Source: Granulicella sibirica | Lineage (GTDB): Bacteria > Acidobacteriota > Terriglobia > Terriglobales > Acidobacteriaceae | NCBI RefSeq assembly: GCF_004115155.1 | Contig: NZ_RDSM01000001.1 | Coordinates: 1,426,001 to 1,490,000, forward strand | Direction of reading: 5' to 3' | Length of the DNA: 64,000 nt | In this document: positions 55,172 through 64,000 of the stretch, piece after piece | How positions within the stretch are numbered: position 1 is the first letter of the stretch | How the letters are laid out: each line of letters opens with the position of its first letter | Made by a program: the position numbers and the translations under genes | Notes under the pieces: model-generated | Database searches by the model: none | Told to the model about the DNA's origin: nothing | What the model saw: only the letters and a program-made list of their open reading frames with translations

Positions 55172-55187
55172 CTGACATTTATGTCAG
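55172..55187 (+). promoter_or_regulatory. Perfect palindrome upstream of the two-component operon
   Basis: CTGACAT-TT-ATGTCAG has perfect 7-bp arms and lies in the divergent interval between the 54328-55092 gene and the response regulator gene, 23 bases before the preferred start. It may be an autoregulatory operator. Confidence 0.45.
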
Positions 55188-55209
55188 AAACTTGCGGAGA
55201 AGCGATGCG

Positions 55210-55953
55210 ATGGAGAATGATCGATTCGGGGGGCAGACTTTGCCGGAAGCGCTTGCGTCAGCTCGAATTCTGATCGTGGAAGACGATGCGAGAATGGCCG
55301 AGTCCCTCGCCTCCGGCCTCGGTCAGCGGGGCTATCAGACGACAGTCGCTCCAAGCGGCGAGGATGCGTTCTTCCTCGTCCACAGTATGCCTCCAGACCT
55401 CATCGTGCTGGATCTGACGCTTCCAAAGCGCGGCGGCCTGGAGATTCTGAAACAGCTCCGAGCGGAGAAGCTGGACATCCGCGTCCTGATCCTGACCTCA
55501 CACAACTCGGTTGAAGACAGAGTCGCCGGCCTGAACGCGGGGGCCGACGATTATCTTGGTAAGCCGTTCTCCTTTCCGGAGCTTCTCGCCCGGGTTGCTT
55601 CTCTGCTGCGCCGCGTTCCCATCGCGACTCCGGTTGCCGCGACCTCTCTGCATCTCGCAGATCTCAAGATAGACAAGCAGACACGGGGGGTGAGCCGTTC
55701 CGGCACGCCGATCGATCTCACGCCGCGTGAATTCGATCTCCTGATCTACCTTCTCGATCATCGCGACAACACGGTCTCGCGCGAGATGCTGGCCAAGGAT
55801 GTTTGGTCGGAGGTCTCCCGCTTCACTCCGCTGGACAATGTCATCGACGTACAGATGGCGAGGCTGCGGCGAAAACTTGATGACCCATTCCCGATCAAGC
55901 TGCTGCACACCGTACGTGGCATGGGCTTCATCCTGAAGGAGCCTGCACCGTGA
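55210..55953 (+). CDS. OmpR-family response regulator
   Basis: This 247-residue regulator has a receiver domain with acidic residues Asp25/Asp26 region (LIVEDDARMAES), the phospho-acceptor Asp68 (IVLDLTLPKRGG), and the conserved Lys in LGKPFSFPEL. A winged-helix DNA-binding domain follows: LTPREFDLLIYLLDHRDNTVSREMLAKDVW, VIDVQMARLRRKLDD. The ATG at 55210 is preferred over TTG 55192 by conserved length. The stop overlaps the kinase GTG start (GTGA). The stimulus is unknown. Confidence 0.93.
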   Translation: MENDRFGGQTLPEALASARILIVEDDARMAESLASGLGQRGYQTTVAPSGEDAFFLVHSMPPDLIVLDLTLPKRGGLEILKQLRAEKLDIRVLILTSHNSVEDRVAGLNAGADDYLGKPFSFPELLARVASLLRRVPIATPVAATSLHLADLKIDKQTRGVSRSGTPIDLTPREFDLLIYLLDHRDNTVSREMLAKDVWSEVSRFTPLDNVIDVQMARLRRKLDDPFPIKLLHTVRGMGFILKEPAP

Positions 55954-57377
55954 GGCTCTCCCGTCCGACTCATATCCGCACGCGGCTTGCGTTGTGGTAT
56001 GTCGCGATCCTCGCTTTGACTCTTACGGTTTATATCGGGATCGTCTTCGCCTTTCAGTACGTTCTGCTCGAGCACCAGATTTTCCACGATGAGATTCAGG
56101 ATGTCGAGACGGTCGAAGGCCTGCTCTACTTCGACCCCTCCGGTGCGCTCCGGGTTCAGGAGAGCTACCACTCTCATCCGCAGTCGCGGCTTCTTGTCGA
56201 TCGCATGATGGAGATTCGCGATCTCACGGGAACGGTACTTTACCGGAGTGACACACTGCATGGGGTCCCTCTCGGTGGGCCGGCCTTTGCAGGCGAAGGA
56301 GCAGGAACGTTCAACCAACGATCCACTCAACTCGCCGATGGTACAAGTGTCCTTGCGATCAGCCATCTGCATCCGGTGGAAGGAAGGCCTGTTCTCATCC
56401 GCCTCGCGTATGGTCTGGCCCCGCTGCAGGATCGCATGCTTCATTTCTTCCTGCTTCTTCTGTTGGCGACGCCGGTCGGCCTGCTCGTTGCAGGCTTTGC
56501 CGGATACAGCCTCGCCCGCAGGGCTCTTCGTCCGCTTGAACTCATGGCTGCGCGTGCCGAGCAGATTACGGCTAGCAATCTCCACGATCGGATTGAGATA
56601 GAGAATCCGCGGGATGAGCTTGGACGCATGGCTCGCGTCATGAACCATCTTCTGGAGCGCCTGGAACAGGCCTTCGCACAGCTTCAACGGTTCACGGCAG
56701 ACGCCGCGCATGAACTCCGGACGCCGCTCGCTTCTCTTCGAGCTACCGGCGAGCTGGCACTCCAGGGAAACACAACGCTCAGCGAGTATCGTGACTCAGT
56801 CGGCAGCATCCTTGAAGAAACAATTCGTCTCAATCAAACGATCGAGGGGCTGCTTCTGCTCTCGCGTGCGGAAACCACCTCGGACGCCACCTTGCAGACG
56901 ACGTTCTCCCTGCAGGAGGTGGTCGACGAAATCCTGCTTCTGCTCGAAGTGATCATCGAGGAGCGTAAGCTGACCATTCGCAAGGAGCACGAGGTCATCG
57001 CGGGACTTCTTACGGCAGATCGAAGTCTTGTTCGCGTCGCCCTCCTCAACGTGCTGCATAACGCAGTAAAGTTTTCGCCCGACGGATCCACGATTCGCAT
57101 TAGCTACTCCAGCGAGCAGTACGAGAGAACGCCTGTCTTGCAGGTGTGCATCCACGACAGCGGCCCTGGAATCCTCAGGAACGAGTACGATCGCGTGTTT
57201 GAGAGATTCTTCACCAGCAGCTCGACAGGGACGATTTCAAAGAGTGGGGCGGGGCTTGGCCTGTCCATCGCAAAACTCATCGTTGCGCGGAGCGGCGGAC
57301 GTATCTTCTTCGATGAGCAGGTCACCCAGGGTGCGCGCTGCTGCGTCGCGCTCCCAATCTCCACCTCCCAAGGATAA
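55950..57377 (+). CDS. Sensor histidine kinase with HAMP domain
   Basis: This 475-residue kinase starts with GTG. Two membrane helices (about 15-38 and 165-187) bound a periplasmic sensing domain. A HAMP segment is followed by the H-box FTADAAHELRTPLASL (phospho-acceptor His254), the N-box VLHNAVKFSPDG, the G1 box HDSGPGI and the G2 box SGAGLGLSIAKLI. It is translationally coupled to the response regulator. The periplasmic domain shows no recognisable family. Confidence 0.93.
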   Translation: MRLSRPTHIRTRLALWYVAILALTLTVYIGIVFAFQYVLLEHQIFHDEIQDVETVEGLLYFDPSGALRVQESYHSHPQSRLLVDRMMEIRDLTGTVLYRSDTLHGVPLGGPAFAGEGAGTFNQRSTQLADGTSVLAISHLHPVEGRPVLIRLAYGLAPLQDRMLHFFLLLLLATPVGLLVAGFAGYSLARRALRPLELMAARAEQITASNLHDRIEIENPRDELGRMARVMNHLLERLEQAFAQLQRFTADAAHELRTPLASLRATGELALQGNTTLSEYRDSVGSILEETIRLNQTIEGLLLLSRAETTSDATLQTTFSLQEVVDEILLLLEVIIEERKLTIRKEHEVIAGLLTADRSLVRVALLNVLHNAVKFSPDGSTIRISYSSEQYERTPVLQVCIHDSGPGILRNEYDRVFERFFTSSSTGTISKSGAGLGLSIAKLIVARSGGRIFFDEQVTQGARCCVALPISTSQG

Positions 57378-57399
57378 GCCGAGGTTTCTTCGTTCGGTG

Positions 57400-58302
57400 T
57401 CAGTGAGCAAAACCGCTAAAGCTCTGCATAAACGCTAAGATCGCCGGCACCAATAAGACGAGGAAGATGCACGGGAAAATGCAAAATACCAGCGGAAAGA
57501 TGATCTTGACCTTGGTTTTCGCAGCGGCTTCTTCAGCATGCTGACGGCGCTTGCTGCGAAGTTCATCAGAAAAATCACTCAGGGCTTTTGTGATCGGCGA
57601 GCCGAAGCGATCTGTTTCCGACAGCATGTTCACAAAGGCACCGATCTCTTCGATCCGAGTGCGATTCGCCAGCGCGCGCCACGCTTCGACTCTGGATGCT
57701 CCCGCGCTTCGTTCGAGCATAACGCGTTCGAGTTCCTCCGCGATCTGCGGATGAGAGAGGGCGAGTTCTTCGGTCACGCGTTGAAGAGCCTGGTCCAGGC
57801 CGAGACCGGCTCCCACACAGATCACAAGAAGGTCGACCATGTCCGGGATGCTTCGTCGAATACTCTCCCGTCGCCGTTTCTGCTTCGAGCCTAACCACAT
57901 GTCAGGGAGCATGAATGCTATTGCTCCGCAAATCAACATCCAGAAGAAGGAGTTAGAAGGGGCGAAACTCCCGAGCAAGCCACCCAGGATTACCCCGGCT
58001 CCCTGTGTCAGAAAGAAGAGATCGGACACGTAAGATCCTCGGAGACCCGCTTCTCCGAAACGCCTCAGCATCTTCTCGTTCTTCTTCTTGCCGGAACGTT
58101 TACTGACTTTGGATACCTGTCGCGAAAGGGAGTCCGCAAACCGTTCGCCCATGCCTACCTTTCGTTTATCCTCGCGACTGCTCTTTACGAGGGCCAACAT
58201 TCTCTTGGCTTCGGGAGAAGAACGACGAATCCAGGGCAAGCAAAGCAAGAGGAAGCAACAAGAGCCGAGAAACATGACGAGGAAAAGCGTAGTTGCGTTC
58301 AT
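57400..58302 (-). CDS. tadC: Type II secretion F-family protein, TadC-like
   Basis: This 300-residue inner-membrane protein has an N-terminal hydrophobic helix (about 5-25), then a cytoplasmic T2SSF domain with DLLVICVGAGLGLDQALQRVTEELALSHP and ERSAGASRVEAWRALANRTRIEE. Hydrophobic segments (about 110-140 and 275-295) follow. TadB and TadC form the inner-membrane platform of the Tad/Flp pilus. It follows the TadB gene by three bases and is the last member of the operon visible. Confidence 0.88.
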   Translation of the reverse strand: MNATTLFLVMFLGSCCFLLLCLPWIRRSSPEAKRMLALVKSSREDKRKVGMGERFADSLSRQVSKVSKRSGKKKNEKMLRRFGEAGLRGSYVSDLFFLTQGAGVILGGLLGSFAPSNSFFWMLICGAIAFMLPDMWLGSKQKRRRESIRRSIPDMVDLLVICVGAGLGLDQALQRVTEELALSHPQIAEELERVMLERSAGASRVEAWRALANRTRIEEIGAFVNMLSETDRFGSPITKALSDFSDELRSKRRQHAEEAAAKTKVKIIFPLVFCIFPCIFLVLLVPAILAFMQSFSGFAH

Positions 58303-58305
58303 TCT

Positions 58306-59277
58306 CTAGACCTCGATTGCCTTGACTATCCGGTGAATCAGATAGCCGCCAAGGCAAAGCAGACATGCGGCACCATACATAAGCTTTTGCCCGAGAGGAT
58401 TGTTGAACAGGACGCTGACGTAACCGGGGTTCGTGAGAGCAAGCATCCCGAGCATCAAGATAGGAAGCAGACAGAGGATCCAACCGGTAAGGCGTCCCTG
58501 AGCGGTATGTACCCTTACATCACCCTGCAACTTCAAACGCTCGCGTATCACGGCGGAGGTTCGATCCAATATCTGGACCAGATTGCCTCCACTGTCACGC
58601 TGTACCAGGATCGCTGTCACCAGAACTTTGAGGTCTTGCGAGGGATAGTGGCGCACCAACTCGGAGAGCGAGTCGCGCATAGGCAGCCCGAACTTCTGTT
58701 GCCGAAACACTTCGCCAAAAGCACTGCCTGCCGGCTCCGCCGCCCCTTCGGCCACGATGCCGATCGCCGCCGACATGGAGTGTCCGGCGCGCAAGGCGCG
58801 AGACATCATGTCCAACACCTCAGGCAGAACCTTATTCATGGCTGCAGTCCGGCGCGTGGCCTGCCACCTGAGCAGGAATATCGGTCCGCAAGAGGCTATC
58901 GCTCCAGCTACGAGTTCCGCGGACAGACTATGAATGCCACAGAGAAATACCGCCGCAACAGCCGCTATCGCCGCGAGACCGCACCACCGAAGCAGTACCT
59001 GCGGCGTTCGCTGACTATTTGCCCGCAGCAGGAGCGACTCCAACTTCAGGAGCGCGGAGAATTTACCTACGACAGCTTCCAGAACATGCGAGGATTCCGA
59101 CTCAGTCTTCTTGAGGAGATTGATCTGGCTGCTGGCCGACAATCCGCCCGCGCCGCCGACCTGCAGCATCGAGAAACGTGCCTGCATCCGCCGGTCTTCT
59201 TCTGACACGCGGCCAGCCAGAAGAACGAAGGGTAGGAACAAACCTACGATTGCGATAGCGGACAGAAGCAGGAGCAA
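58306..59277 (-). CDS. tadB: Type II secretion F-family protein, TadB-like
   Basis: This 323-residue inner-membrane protein begins MLLLLSAIAIVGLFLPFVLLA and has a T2SSF domain with LPEVLDMMSRALRAGHSMSAAIGIVAE, EVFRQQKFGLPMRDSLSELV and LVQRDSGGNLVQILDRTSAVIRERLKL. Membrane helices are at the N-terminus, the middle (about 90-125) and the C-terminus (about 270-310). It partners TadC in the Tad pilus platform. It sits between the CpaF ATPase and TadC genes. Confidence 0.9.
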   Translation of the reverse strand: MLLLLSAIAIVGLFLPFVLLAGRVSEEDRRMQARFSMLQVGGAGGLSASSQINLLKKTESESSHVLEAVVGKFSALLKLESLLLRANSQRTPQVLLRWCGLAAIAAVAAVFLCGIHSLSAELVAGAIASCGPIFLLRWQATRRTAAMNKVLPEVLDMMSRALRAGHSMSAAIGIVAEGAAEPAGSAFGEVFRQQKFGLPMRDSLSELVRHYPSQDLKVLVTAILVQRDSGGNLVQILDRTSAVIRERLKLQGDVRVHTAQGRLTGWILCLLPILMLGMLALTNPGYVSVLFNNPLGQKLMYGAACLLCLGGYLIHRIVKAIEV

Positions 59278-59285
59278 GGATAACC

Positions 59286-60638
59286 TCAGATCTCCATGGA
59301 ATGGTTCAGCAGACCAGGAGGAAAGTTGATGCCAGCCGCCGTAAGTTTTTCAGAGAATTTAGGCATGATCCCAGTGGCATAAAACCGGCCCTTCACCTTG
59401 TTCTGTGCGTCCAGGCCCTTCTTCTCGAAGAGGAAGATATCTTGCATATTGATGACCTGATCGAAAGCGCCAGTGATTTCCGTGATGTGAGTGACCCGCC
59501 GCGAACCATCGCTCATACGGGAAACCTGGATGATGAGGTGCACGGCAGAAGCGATCTGAGTGCGGATGGCCCGCTCCGCCATTCGCATGTCACTCATCAT
59601 GGCCATTGTTTCCATGCGGGAAATGGCATCGCGCGGAGTATTGGAATGGACCGTCGTAATGGAGCCATCATGTCCAGTGTTCATAGCCTGGAGCATGTCG
59701 AGCGTCTCCTCTCCGCGGACTTCTCCAAGGATGACGCGATCCGGGCGCATTCGCAGCGCATTGATCACCAACTCGCGTTGCCGCACGGCTCCCTTGCCTT
59801 CCACGTTTGGCGGGCGAGTCTCAAGTCGAACGACGTGCGCCTGCTTCAACTGCAATTCGGCTGAATCTTCGATGGTGACAATCCGCTCCTTCTCAGAGAT
59901 GAAGCCTGAGAGGACGTTGAGCAGCGTAGTCTTTCCGGCACCGGTGCCGCCTGAGACGACAATATTCAGCCGCGCCTTCACGGCTGCCGCGAGAAGTTCG
60001 AGCATGGGCTGTGTCAGCATGCCCGTGCGCACTAAGTCTGCCGCACCCAGCGGAGAGCGTCCGAATCGACGAATCGAAAGTATCGGCCCATCGACGGCGA
60101 GGGGAGGAATGATGACATTGACTCTCGATCCATCGGGCAGGCGAGCATCCACCATTGGGGATGACTCATCGATTCGGCGGCCGACACTCGAAACGATCTT
60201 GTCAATAATCTGCAGGAGGTGACGGTTGTCACTGAAGGTGATGTCGGTCTTTTCCAGGAGACCGTGCCGCTCAACATAGATGGAGCTGGCGGTATTGACG
60301 AGGATGTCGCTGATGGACTGATCGTGCAACAGGGGTTCCAAGGGGCCCAGGCCAAATACTTCGTCGAGTACCTCCTGCGCTAGCGTATTACGCTCCGCCG
60401 TGCTCAACGGGGTCGTCTGGTCTGTCAGCAACTGGTGGATGATGGACAGGAGTTGCTGCTGGCCGGCTCGAGTGCTCTGGAATTCCGAGAGCTTCTCGAG
60501 GTCAAGGCGCTGAATCAGGTCCTTATGGACTCGAGACTTGATGTCCTGCTGCGACGCGACGATGCTGACACGACCATTCTGCGGTCGAACCGGTGCCGCG
60601 TAGTTAAACCGGGGAGCTACAGTGCCGTGGGATTCCAT
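59286..60638 (-). CDS. cpaF: CpaF/TadA pilus assembly ATPase
   Basis: This 450-residue secretion ATPase drives assembly of Flp pilins. The GspE-type P-loop is [13 protein letters not shown], the Walker B-like [12 protein letters not shown] and the ASP/His-box segment [32 protein letters not shown] are present. The ATG at 60638 has GAGGGC upstream and follows the cpaE stop (60640) with a one-base gap, which indicates coupling. A start 51 bases upstream would overlap cpaE more and is less likely. Confidence 0.94.
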   Translation of the reverse strand: MESHGTVAPRFNYAAPVRPQNGRVSIVASQQDIKSRVHKDLIQRLDLEKLSEFQSTRAGQQQLLSIIHQLLTDQTTPLSTAERNTLAQEVLDEVFGLGPLEPLLHDQSISDILVNTASSIYVERHGLLEKTDITFSDNRHLLQIIDKIVSSVGRRIDESSPMVDARLPDGSRVNVIIPPLAVDGPILSIRRFGRSPLGAADLVRTGMLTQPMLELLAAAVKARLNIVVSGGTGAGKTTLLNVLSGFISEKERIVTIEDSAELQLKQAHVVRLETRPPNVEGKGAVRQRELVINALRMRPDRVILGEVRGEETLDMLQAMNTGHDGSITTVHSNTPRDAISRMETMAMMSDMRMAERAIRTQIASAVHLIIQVSRMSDGSRRVTHITEITGAFDQVINMQDIFLFEKKGLDAQNKVKGRFYATGIMPKFSEKLTAAGINFPPGLLNHSMEI

Positions 60639-60639
60639 G

Positions 60640-61923
60640 CTATGCCCTCTTTTCCACGGCTTGGGCTCTCGTGCCGATCGACGAGACAAGTTGCTTCAGA
60701 GAGGCCCAGGGATGGGATTTTGTGGTGGGCACCTTCACCGATAGCTTCTCTTCGACGAGCCCCACCAGGGATTGTGCCCACTTGGTGATCTCGATGGTGA
60801 AGCCGGATTTGCCATCAGCGCTCACCGGGACACCAAGGTTCGCCGAACGGACGAGCTCGATGTAGTTGTTTGGGATACTGAAACTGACAGGCAGGCGAAT
60901 GGCCTTTTCTATCTCCTCAAGACTTACCGCGAATTGGGAGGAATAGCGATTGATGACGACTCGTACATCGATCGCGCTATCCATTCGAGCTAGATCGTCC
61001 ACGTGTCGCGATAGATCGCGTATAGCCGTGATATCCGGAGTGGCTACCAGATAGACCTGGGAGGATGCTGTTACGATCGCCCGTGTCAAGTCGTCAGCCA
61101 GATTATCGCAATCGACGATGACGAAATCGTACTCGCCGCGGAGAAACTCCAGGGTAGGAACAACCTCCTCCCGGAACATCTGGCGAGCGATCTGCCCGAC
61201 ATCGGGCGAAGACAGGAGTTCGACCCCGCTCGGGTGCTTGCTCACAAATGACTTCAGAAGCTCACTATCCAAACGATTGACGTTGCTTACAAGTTCCTGG
61301 AAGTGGCACGAACTGCCGTCGGCCCCGAGGTAGATACACACGTGTCCGAATTGCGGCTTGCTATCGATGAGGAGCACTTTCTTCTTATTATTCTGTGACA
61401 GGTAAATCGCTAGATGGACTCCCAGGGTTGTCGTGCCAACGCCCCCTTTTGCGCCCAGCATCGAAAGGACGGTGCCCGCCGTTTGCGGAGTGGATGTGCG
61501 AGCGGCAAGCTGCTGCTCCACACCATGAAATGCATTGTGCAGTGTTTGCGGAGCCAAGGGAAGGTTCAGAAATTCCGTGCAGCCGGCACGCATGGCTGCC
61601 AGCATATACGGCATCTCCGCCTTGCCGGACACAGCCATGATCCCAAGGTGTCCGGGGAAGACCTGCCGCAGGAAGGCTGCTGCTTCGGCCGCTTGATCCG
61701 GATCCTTCTCGAAGTCAATCAAAGCGATGCAGCCGTCTCCAGCCTTCAGCGCGTCAGGAAAATGAGGGCGGCGGCGCGATGAGATGTAGCTATCGAAACT
61801 GGCCCGTGTCACGGTCCATTGACGCTCCATGGCGACATCGAGGGCTGCGCTCACGATGTCCTCGGAGACACACACCGACAGCAACGTCATGTTCAGCGCA
61901 TCGGAGTCAACTGTATTCATCAT
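60640..61923 (-). CDS. cpaE: CpaE/TadZ pilus localisation ATPase
   Basis: This 427-residue protein has an N-terminal receiver-like domain without an obvious phospho-site, then a MinD/ParA-type ATPase with the deviant P-loop [18 protein letters not shown] and [13 protein letters not shown]. TadZ/CpaE proteins mark the site of pilus assembly at the cell pole. The order cpaB-cpaC-cpaE-cpaF-tadB-tadC matches Tad/Flp loci. The ATG at 61923 is the first of two neighbouring methionine codons. Confidence 0.9.
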   Translation of the reverse strand: MMNTVDSDALNMTLLSVCVSEDIVSAALDVAMERQWTVTRASFDSYISSRRRPHFPDALKAGDGCIALIDFEKDPDQAAEAAAFLRQVFPGHLGIMAVSGKAEMPYMLAAMRAGCTEFLNLPLAPQTLHNAFHGVEQQLAARTSTPQTAGTVLSMLGAKGGVGTTTLGVHLAIYLSQNNKKKVLLIDSKPQFGHVCIYLGADGSSCHFQELVSNVNRLDSELLKSFVSKHPSGVELLSSPDVGQIARQMFREEVVPTLEFLRGEYDFVIVDCDNLADDLTRAIVTASSQVYLVATPDITAIRDLSRHVDDLARMDSAIDVRVVINRYSSQFAVSLEEIEKAIRLPVSFSIPNNYIELVRSANLGVPVSADGKSGFTIEITKWAQSLVGLVEEKLSVKVPTTKSHPWASLKQLVSSIGTRAQAVEKRA

Positions 61924-61962
61924 CGACCTGCATCTCCAGAGTAGTAAGTCCGCTATGTCGCA

Positions 61963-63411
61963 CTACGGCGTGTGAATCGTCGGAAATCCCGTATCAAACT
62001 TCTTTTCGTTCAAGAATGGCCGAACTGTCGTTGGCTCAGCCGGTGGTGTGCTGTCCGACACTGGATCGACTATTGTTGGGGTCACCACAACGATGAGCTC
62101 AGAGGTAGACAGGTTGACTCCCTTGGACTTGAAGAGCGCTCCCAGGATCGGAACATTGGCGATACCCGGGGTCCGAGCGAAAGCATCGGTTGTGCGGCGG
62201 TCGAGCAAACCGGAGATCGCAAAGCTCTGTCCACTGCGCAACACCACCTGTGTATCCACGTGCTTGGTGGAGATGGCAGGAATGGTGTATCCGCTGATGG
62301 AAACTTCATTGGTGTAGTCGAGTGAGCTTACCTCTGGCGACACCTTCAGCTCGATGGTCCCGTCTTCATTGACCTTCGGTGTGAAATTGAGCTTTACGCC
62401 ATATGGGCGAAATTGAATCGTAATCGAGGTAGCGCCGGTGGATGCTCCCTGCACCACGGGAAAGGGGAACTCGCCACCTGCGAGAAAGCTTGCGGGCTGC
62501 CCATTGAGCGTGGTGATAGTGGGCTCGGAGAGGATCTGTACGATTTCTTTATTCTCGAGGTCTTGCACCGAAACTCCAACGCCTGCCCTGGCGCTGTAGA
62601 AGAGGAAATTCAACGGATTACTGATGGTCAGCGTATTCCCTCCAACCAGCAGACCAGTACCGGTGCCTCCACTGGTAAGTGTCGCTGGAGAGGAGAACTG
62701 CGAGGTCCCCGAAGATCCGACTGAGTTACCGGGGCCCGGAGCAAAGATATTGATTCCGTACTGATTGAGTCTCGAGCGATCGACTTCCACGAAACGCACC
62801 TTGAGCTGCACCTGCTTGGCGTTCGTGGAATTCACGTTCAACGAATTCACAACGTCCTTAGTAAATTGAGCGGCTAGCTTCTCGGCGGCGTCCGAGGCGA
62901 CCTGGGTCGTGACGGAGCCGGTAAGTGTCACGCGCCCCTGATGTTCCTCGACGGCAATCCTCTCGCCCGGCAAAGCTCCTTTGAGGGCACTGCGAAGCGG
63001 ATCCAGATCAAGCTCGCTGGAGATCATGTAATTCTGCATCTGGTTCTTTTCATCCCAGAGGACGACGGAGACGATCCCCGGAGCTTTCGCGGTAAGGAGG
63101 ATCTGCTTCGGGCTGACAATATAGGACTCGAGTGCCGTCGGATTACCAACGTAGAGACGACTTACCCTCGACTTTGTATTCACAAAGAGTGTGTGCCCCA
63201 CACTTAGATGAATCGTGTCCGTCGCGGGCTGCGATGCTTGTGCCGCTTGATCGAGCGAAGTGGTGACCTGCAAGGAATCTCTCGTTGTGGCGCTGCCAGG
63301 AGCGGTGGTCTGACACGATACGCTGCCAGTGACACCGAGAACGATGAGTGAGATACAGGCGCGGGGGCGAAGCAAAATGAGTTGGCTCCAATACCTAAGC
63401 AGATTTTTCAT
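61963..63411 (-). CDS. cpaC: CpaC/RcpA outer-membrane secretin
   Basis: This 482-residue protein has a signal peptide (about 1-34), a BON/pilus-assembly N-terminal domain (IHLSVGHTLFVNTKSRVSRLYVGNP, AVEEHQGRVTLTGSV) and the C-terminal secretin domain (ILSEPTITTLNGQPASFLAGGEFPFPV, YGVKLNFTPKVNEDGTIELKVSPEVSSLD, SGLLDRRTTDAFARTPGIANVPILGALFKS). It forms the outer-membrane pore for the Flp pilus. Its ATG overlaps the CpaB stop (ATGA at 63408-63411). Confidence 0.95.
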   Translation of the reverse strand: MKNLLRYWSQLILLRPRACISLIVLGVTGSVSCQTTAPGSATTRDSLQVTTSLDQAAQASQPATDTIHLSVGHTLFVNTKSRVSRLYVGNPTALESYIVSPKQILLTAKAPGIVSVVLWDEKNQMQNYMISSELDLDPLRSALKGALPGERIAVEEHQGRVTLTGSVTTQVASDAAEKLAAQFTKDVVNSLNVNSTNAKQVQLKVRFVEVDRSRLNQYGINIFAPGPGNSVGSSGTSQFSSPATLTSGGTGTGLLVGGNTLTISNPLNFLFYSARAGVGVSVQDLENKEIVQILSEPTITTLNGQPASFLAGGEFPFPVVQGASTGATSITIQFRPYGVKLNFTPKVNEDGTIELKVSPEVSSLDYTNEVSISGYTIPAISTKHVDTQVVLRSGQSFAISGLLDRRTTDAFARTPGIANVPILGALFKSKGVNLSTSELIVVVTPTIVDPVSDSTPPAEPTTVRPFLNEKKFDTGFPTIHTP

Positions 63412-64000
63412 GGTTGGCCTGCCTGGAATGTTTGAACCGTAGATTTTCCGCCCGAGAGGGTTTCCACGCTGAAGGCGCCCGTTGACTGGCCCGCAGATTT
63501 TTTTCCGGACGGCGCAGGCGATTTGCCGGCCGCGCGGCCCAGCGACGAGCCCGGCGGGGCGAGGGTTAGCTGAGGGATATAACTGGACAACGACTTATCC
63601 GACTGGTTGCGAAGAACAAAGGTGAGTTTCCCCTGAGAACCTGCTACCGCAAGCCGGGCTGCTTCGTTCGGAGTCAGGAGAAGGGTGAGCGTCTCATCGG
63701 AAGGATGCGTGTTGTCCGCTGCCGGGGTCCCCTTTCTTCCAAGAAACAGGACCCGGACATTCTGCACGACCATCGAGCTCACAAACGTTGCATCCGTATC
63801 GGAGTGGTAACTCACAAGAATGTCGAGATAACTTCCCACAGCGATCAGACCCGAAAGTCCAGCAGCCTCATCGGACATCTTGATGGATACGGCGCGCATT
63901 CCATCCGGTACGGACGCTGCGACGCTATCGACTTCATTCCCGGCCAGGGAATGCTCAACGACCGGCTCGCCCGCGGACACCGAGATCAGAAGCTCCCGTC
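63408..64000 (-). CDS. cpaB: CpaB/RcpC Flp pilus assembly protein (5' part cut by window edge)
   Basis: The C-terminal portion of CpaB is visible, continuing past the right window edge. The segment VAASVPDGMRAVSIKMSDEAAGLSGLIAVGSYLDILVSYHSD is typical of the SAF/CpaB domain, followed by VQNVRVLFLGRK and LLLTPNEAARLAVAGSQGKLTFVLRNQSD. A Ser/Gly/Lys-rich tail ends the protein. A GTG at 63980 is in frame, but conserved sequence continues upstream of it, so that is not the start. It is the first visible gene of the Tad operon and modulates secretin assembly. Confidence 0.9.
   Translation of the reverse strand, partial: RELLISVSAGEPVVEHSLAGNEVDSVAASVPDGMRAVSIKMSDEAAGLSGLIAVGSYLDILVSYHSDTDATFVSSMVVQNVRVLFLGRKGTPAADNTHPSDETLTLLLTPNEAARLAVAGSQGKLTFVLRNQSDKSLSSYIPQLTLAPPGSSLGRAAGKSPAPSGKKSAGQSTGAFSVETLSGGKSTVQTFQAGQP

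Overview
The window reads as chromosomal DNA of an acidobacterium of the Acidobacteriaceae type (Granulicella, Terriglobus or Edaphobacter relatives). This is inferred from gene content, not from a marker-gene search. The indicators are a large TonB-dependent receptor with an N-terminal carboxypeptidase-regulatory-like domain, a PadR regulator paired with a HAAS-type membrane protein, a secreted VWFA-domain protein, a DUF5715 protein, and several families of intergenic hairpin repeats. No rRNA, tRNA, CRISPR array, prophage or insertion sequence was recognised. Most of the DNA is GC-rich; about 23.2-25.8 kb is clearly richer in A and T.

Layout. 0-9.4 kb holds an SDR fragment, a 46-residue protein, transketolase, a GH15 glucoamylase-like enzyme, Mn-type superoxide dismutase, TypA/BipA and a VWFA protein. 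9.4-18.3 kb holds the PadR/HAAS pair, a secreted zinc phospholipase C-like protein, a circularly permuted ATP-grasp / alpha-E / transglutaminase trio, and a DprE1/DprE2-like pair. 18.4-22.5 kb has ribosomal proteins L20 and L35 and, divergently, gyrB, which is flanked by two copies of an intergenic repeat. 23.2-25.8 kb is a three-gene island that looks like an ABC three-component (ABC-3C) conflict system with an HNH effector. 25.9-42.7 kb is a mosaic: a Tat-exported amidase, membrane proteins, an orphan ABC ATPase, a TauE/SafE exporter, a LOG protein, a UvrD/PcrA helicase with a large insert, an APC permease that appears to lack a standard start codon, adenosine deaminase and an exported RidA protein. 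The end of the window has a two-component system (55.2-57.4 kb) and a Tad/Flp pilus operon running leftwards (57.4-64 kb, cpaB cut by the window edge).

The most unusual part is 43.2-54.3 kb, which appears devoted to sulfur. A cysteine-dioxygenase/rhodanese fusion is followed by a mini-ORF and a peptide deformylase. Next comes an operon of a TonB receptor, a DszB-like desulfinase, an MFS transporter, a DszC/SfnB-like flavin monooxygenase, an amidohydrolase and a small exported protein. I infer import of an organosulfur compound followed by oxidative desulfurization. Both transcription units are preceded by tiny cysteine-rich reading frames: one ahead of the dioxygenase, and two ahead of the TonB operon on either side of a perfect intrinsic terminator. 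This is the architecture expected of cysteine-responsive ribosome-mediated attenuation, and it is the best candidate here for an undescribed regulatory system.
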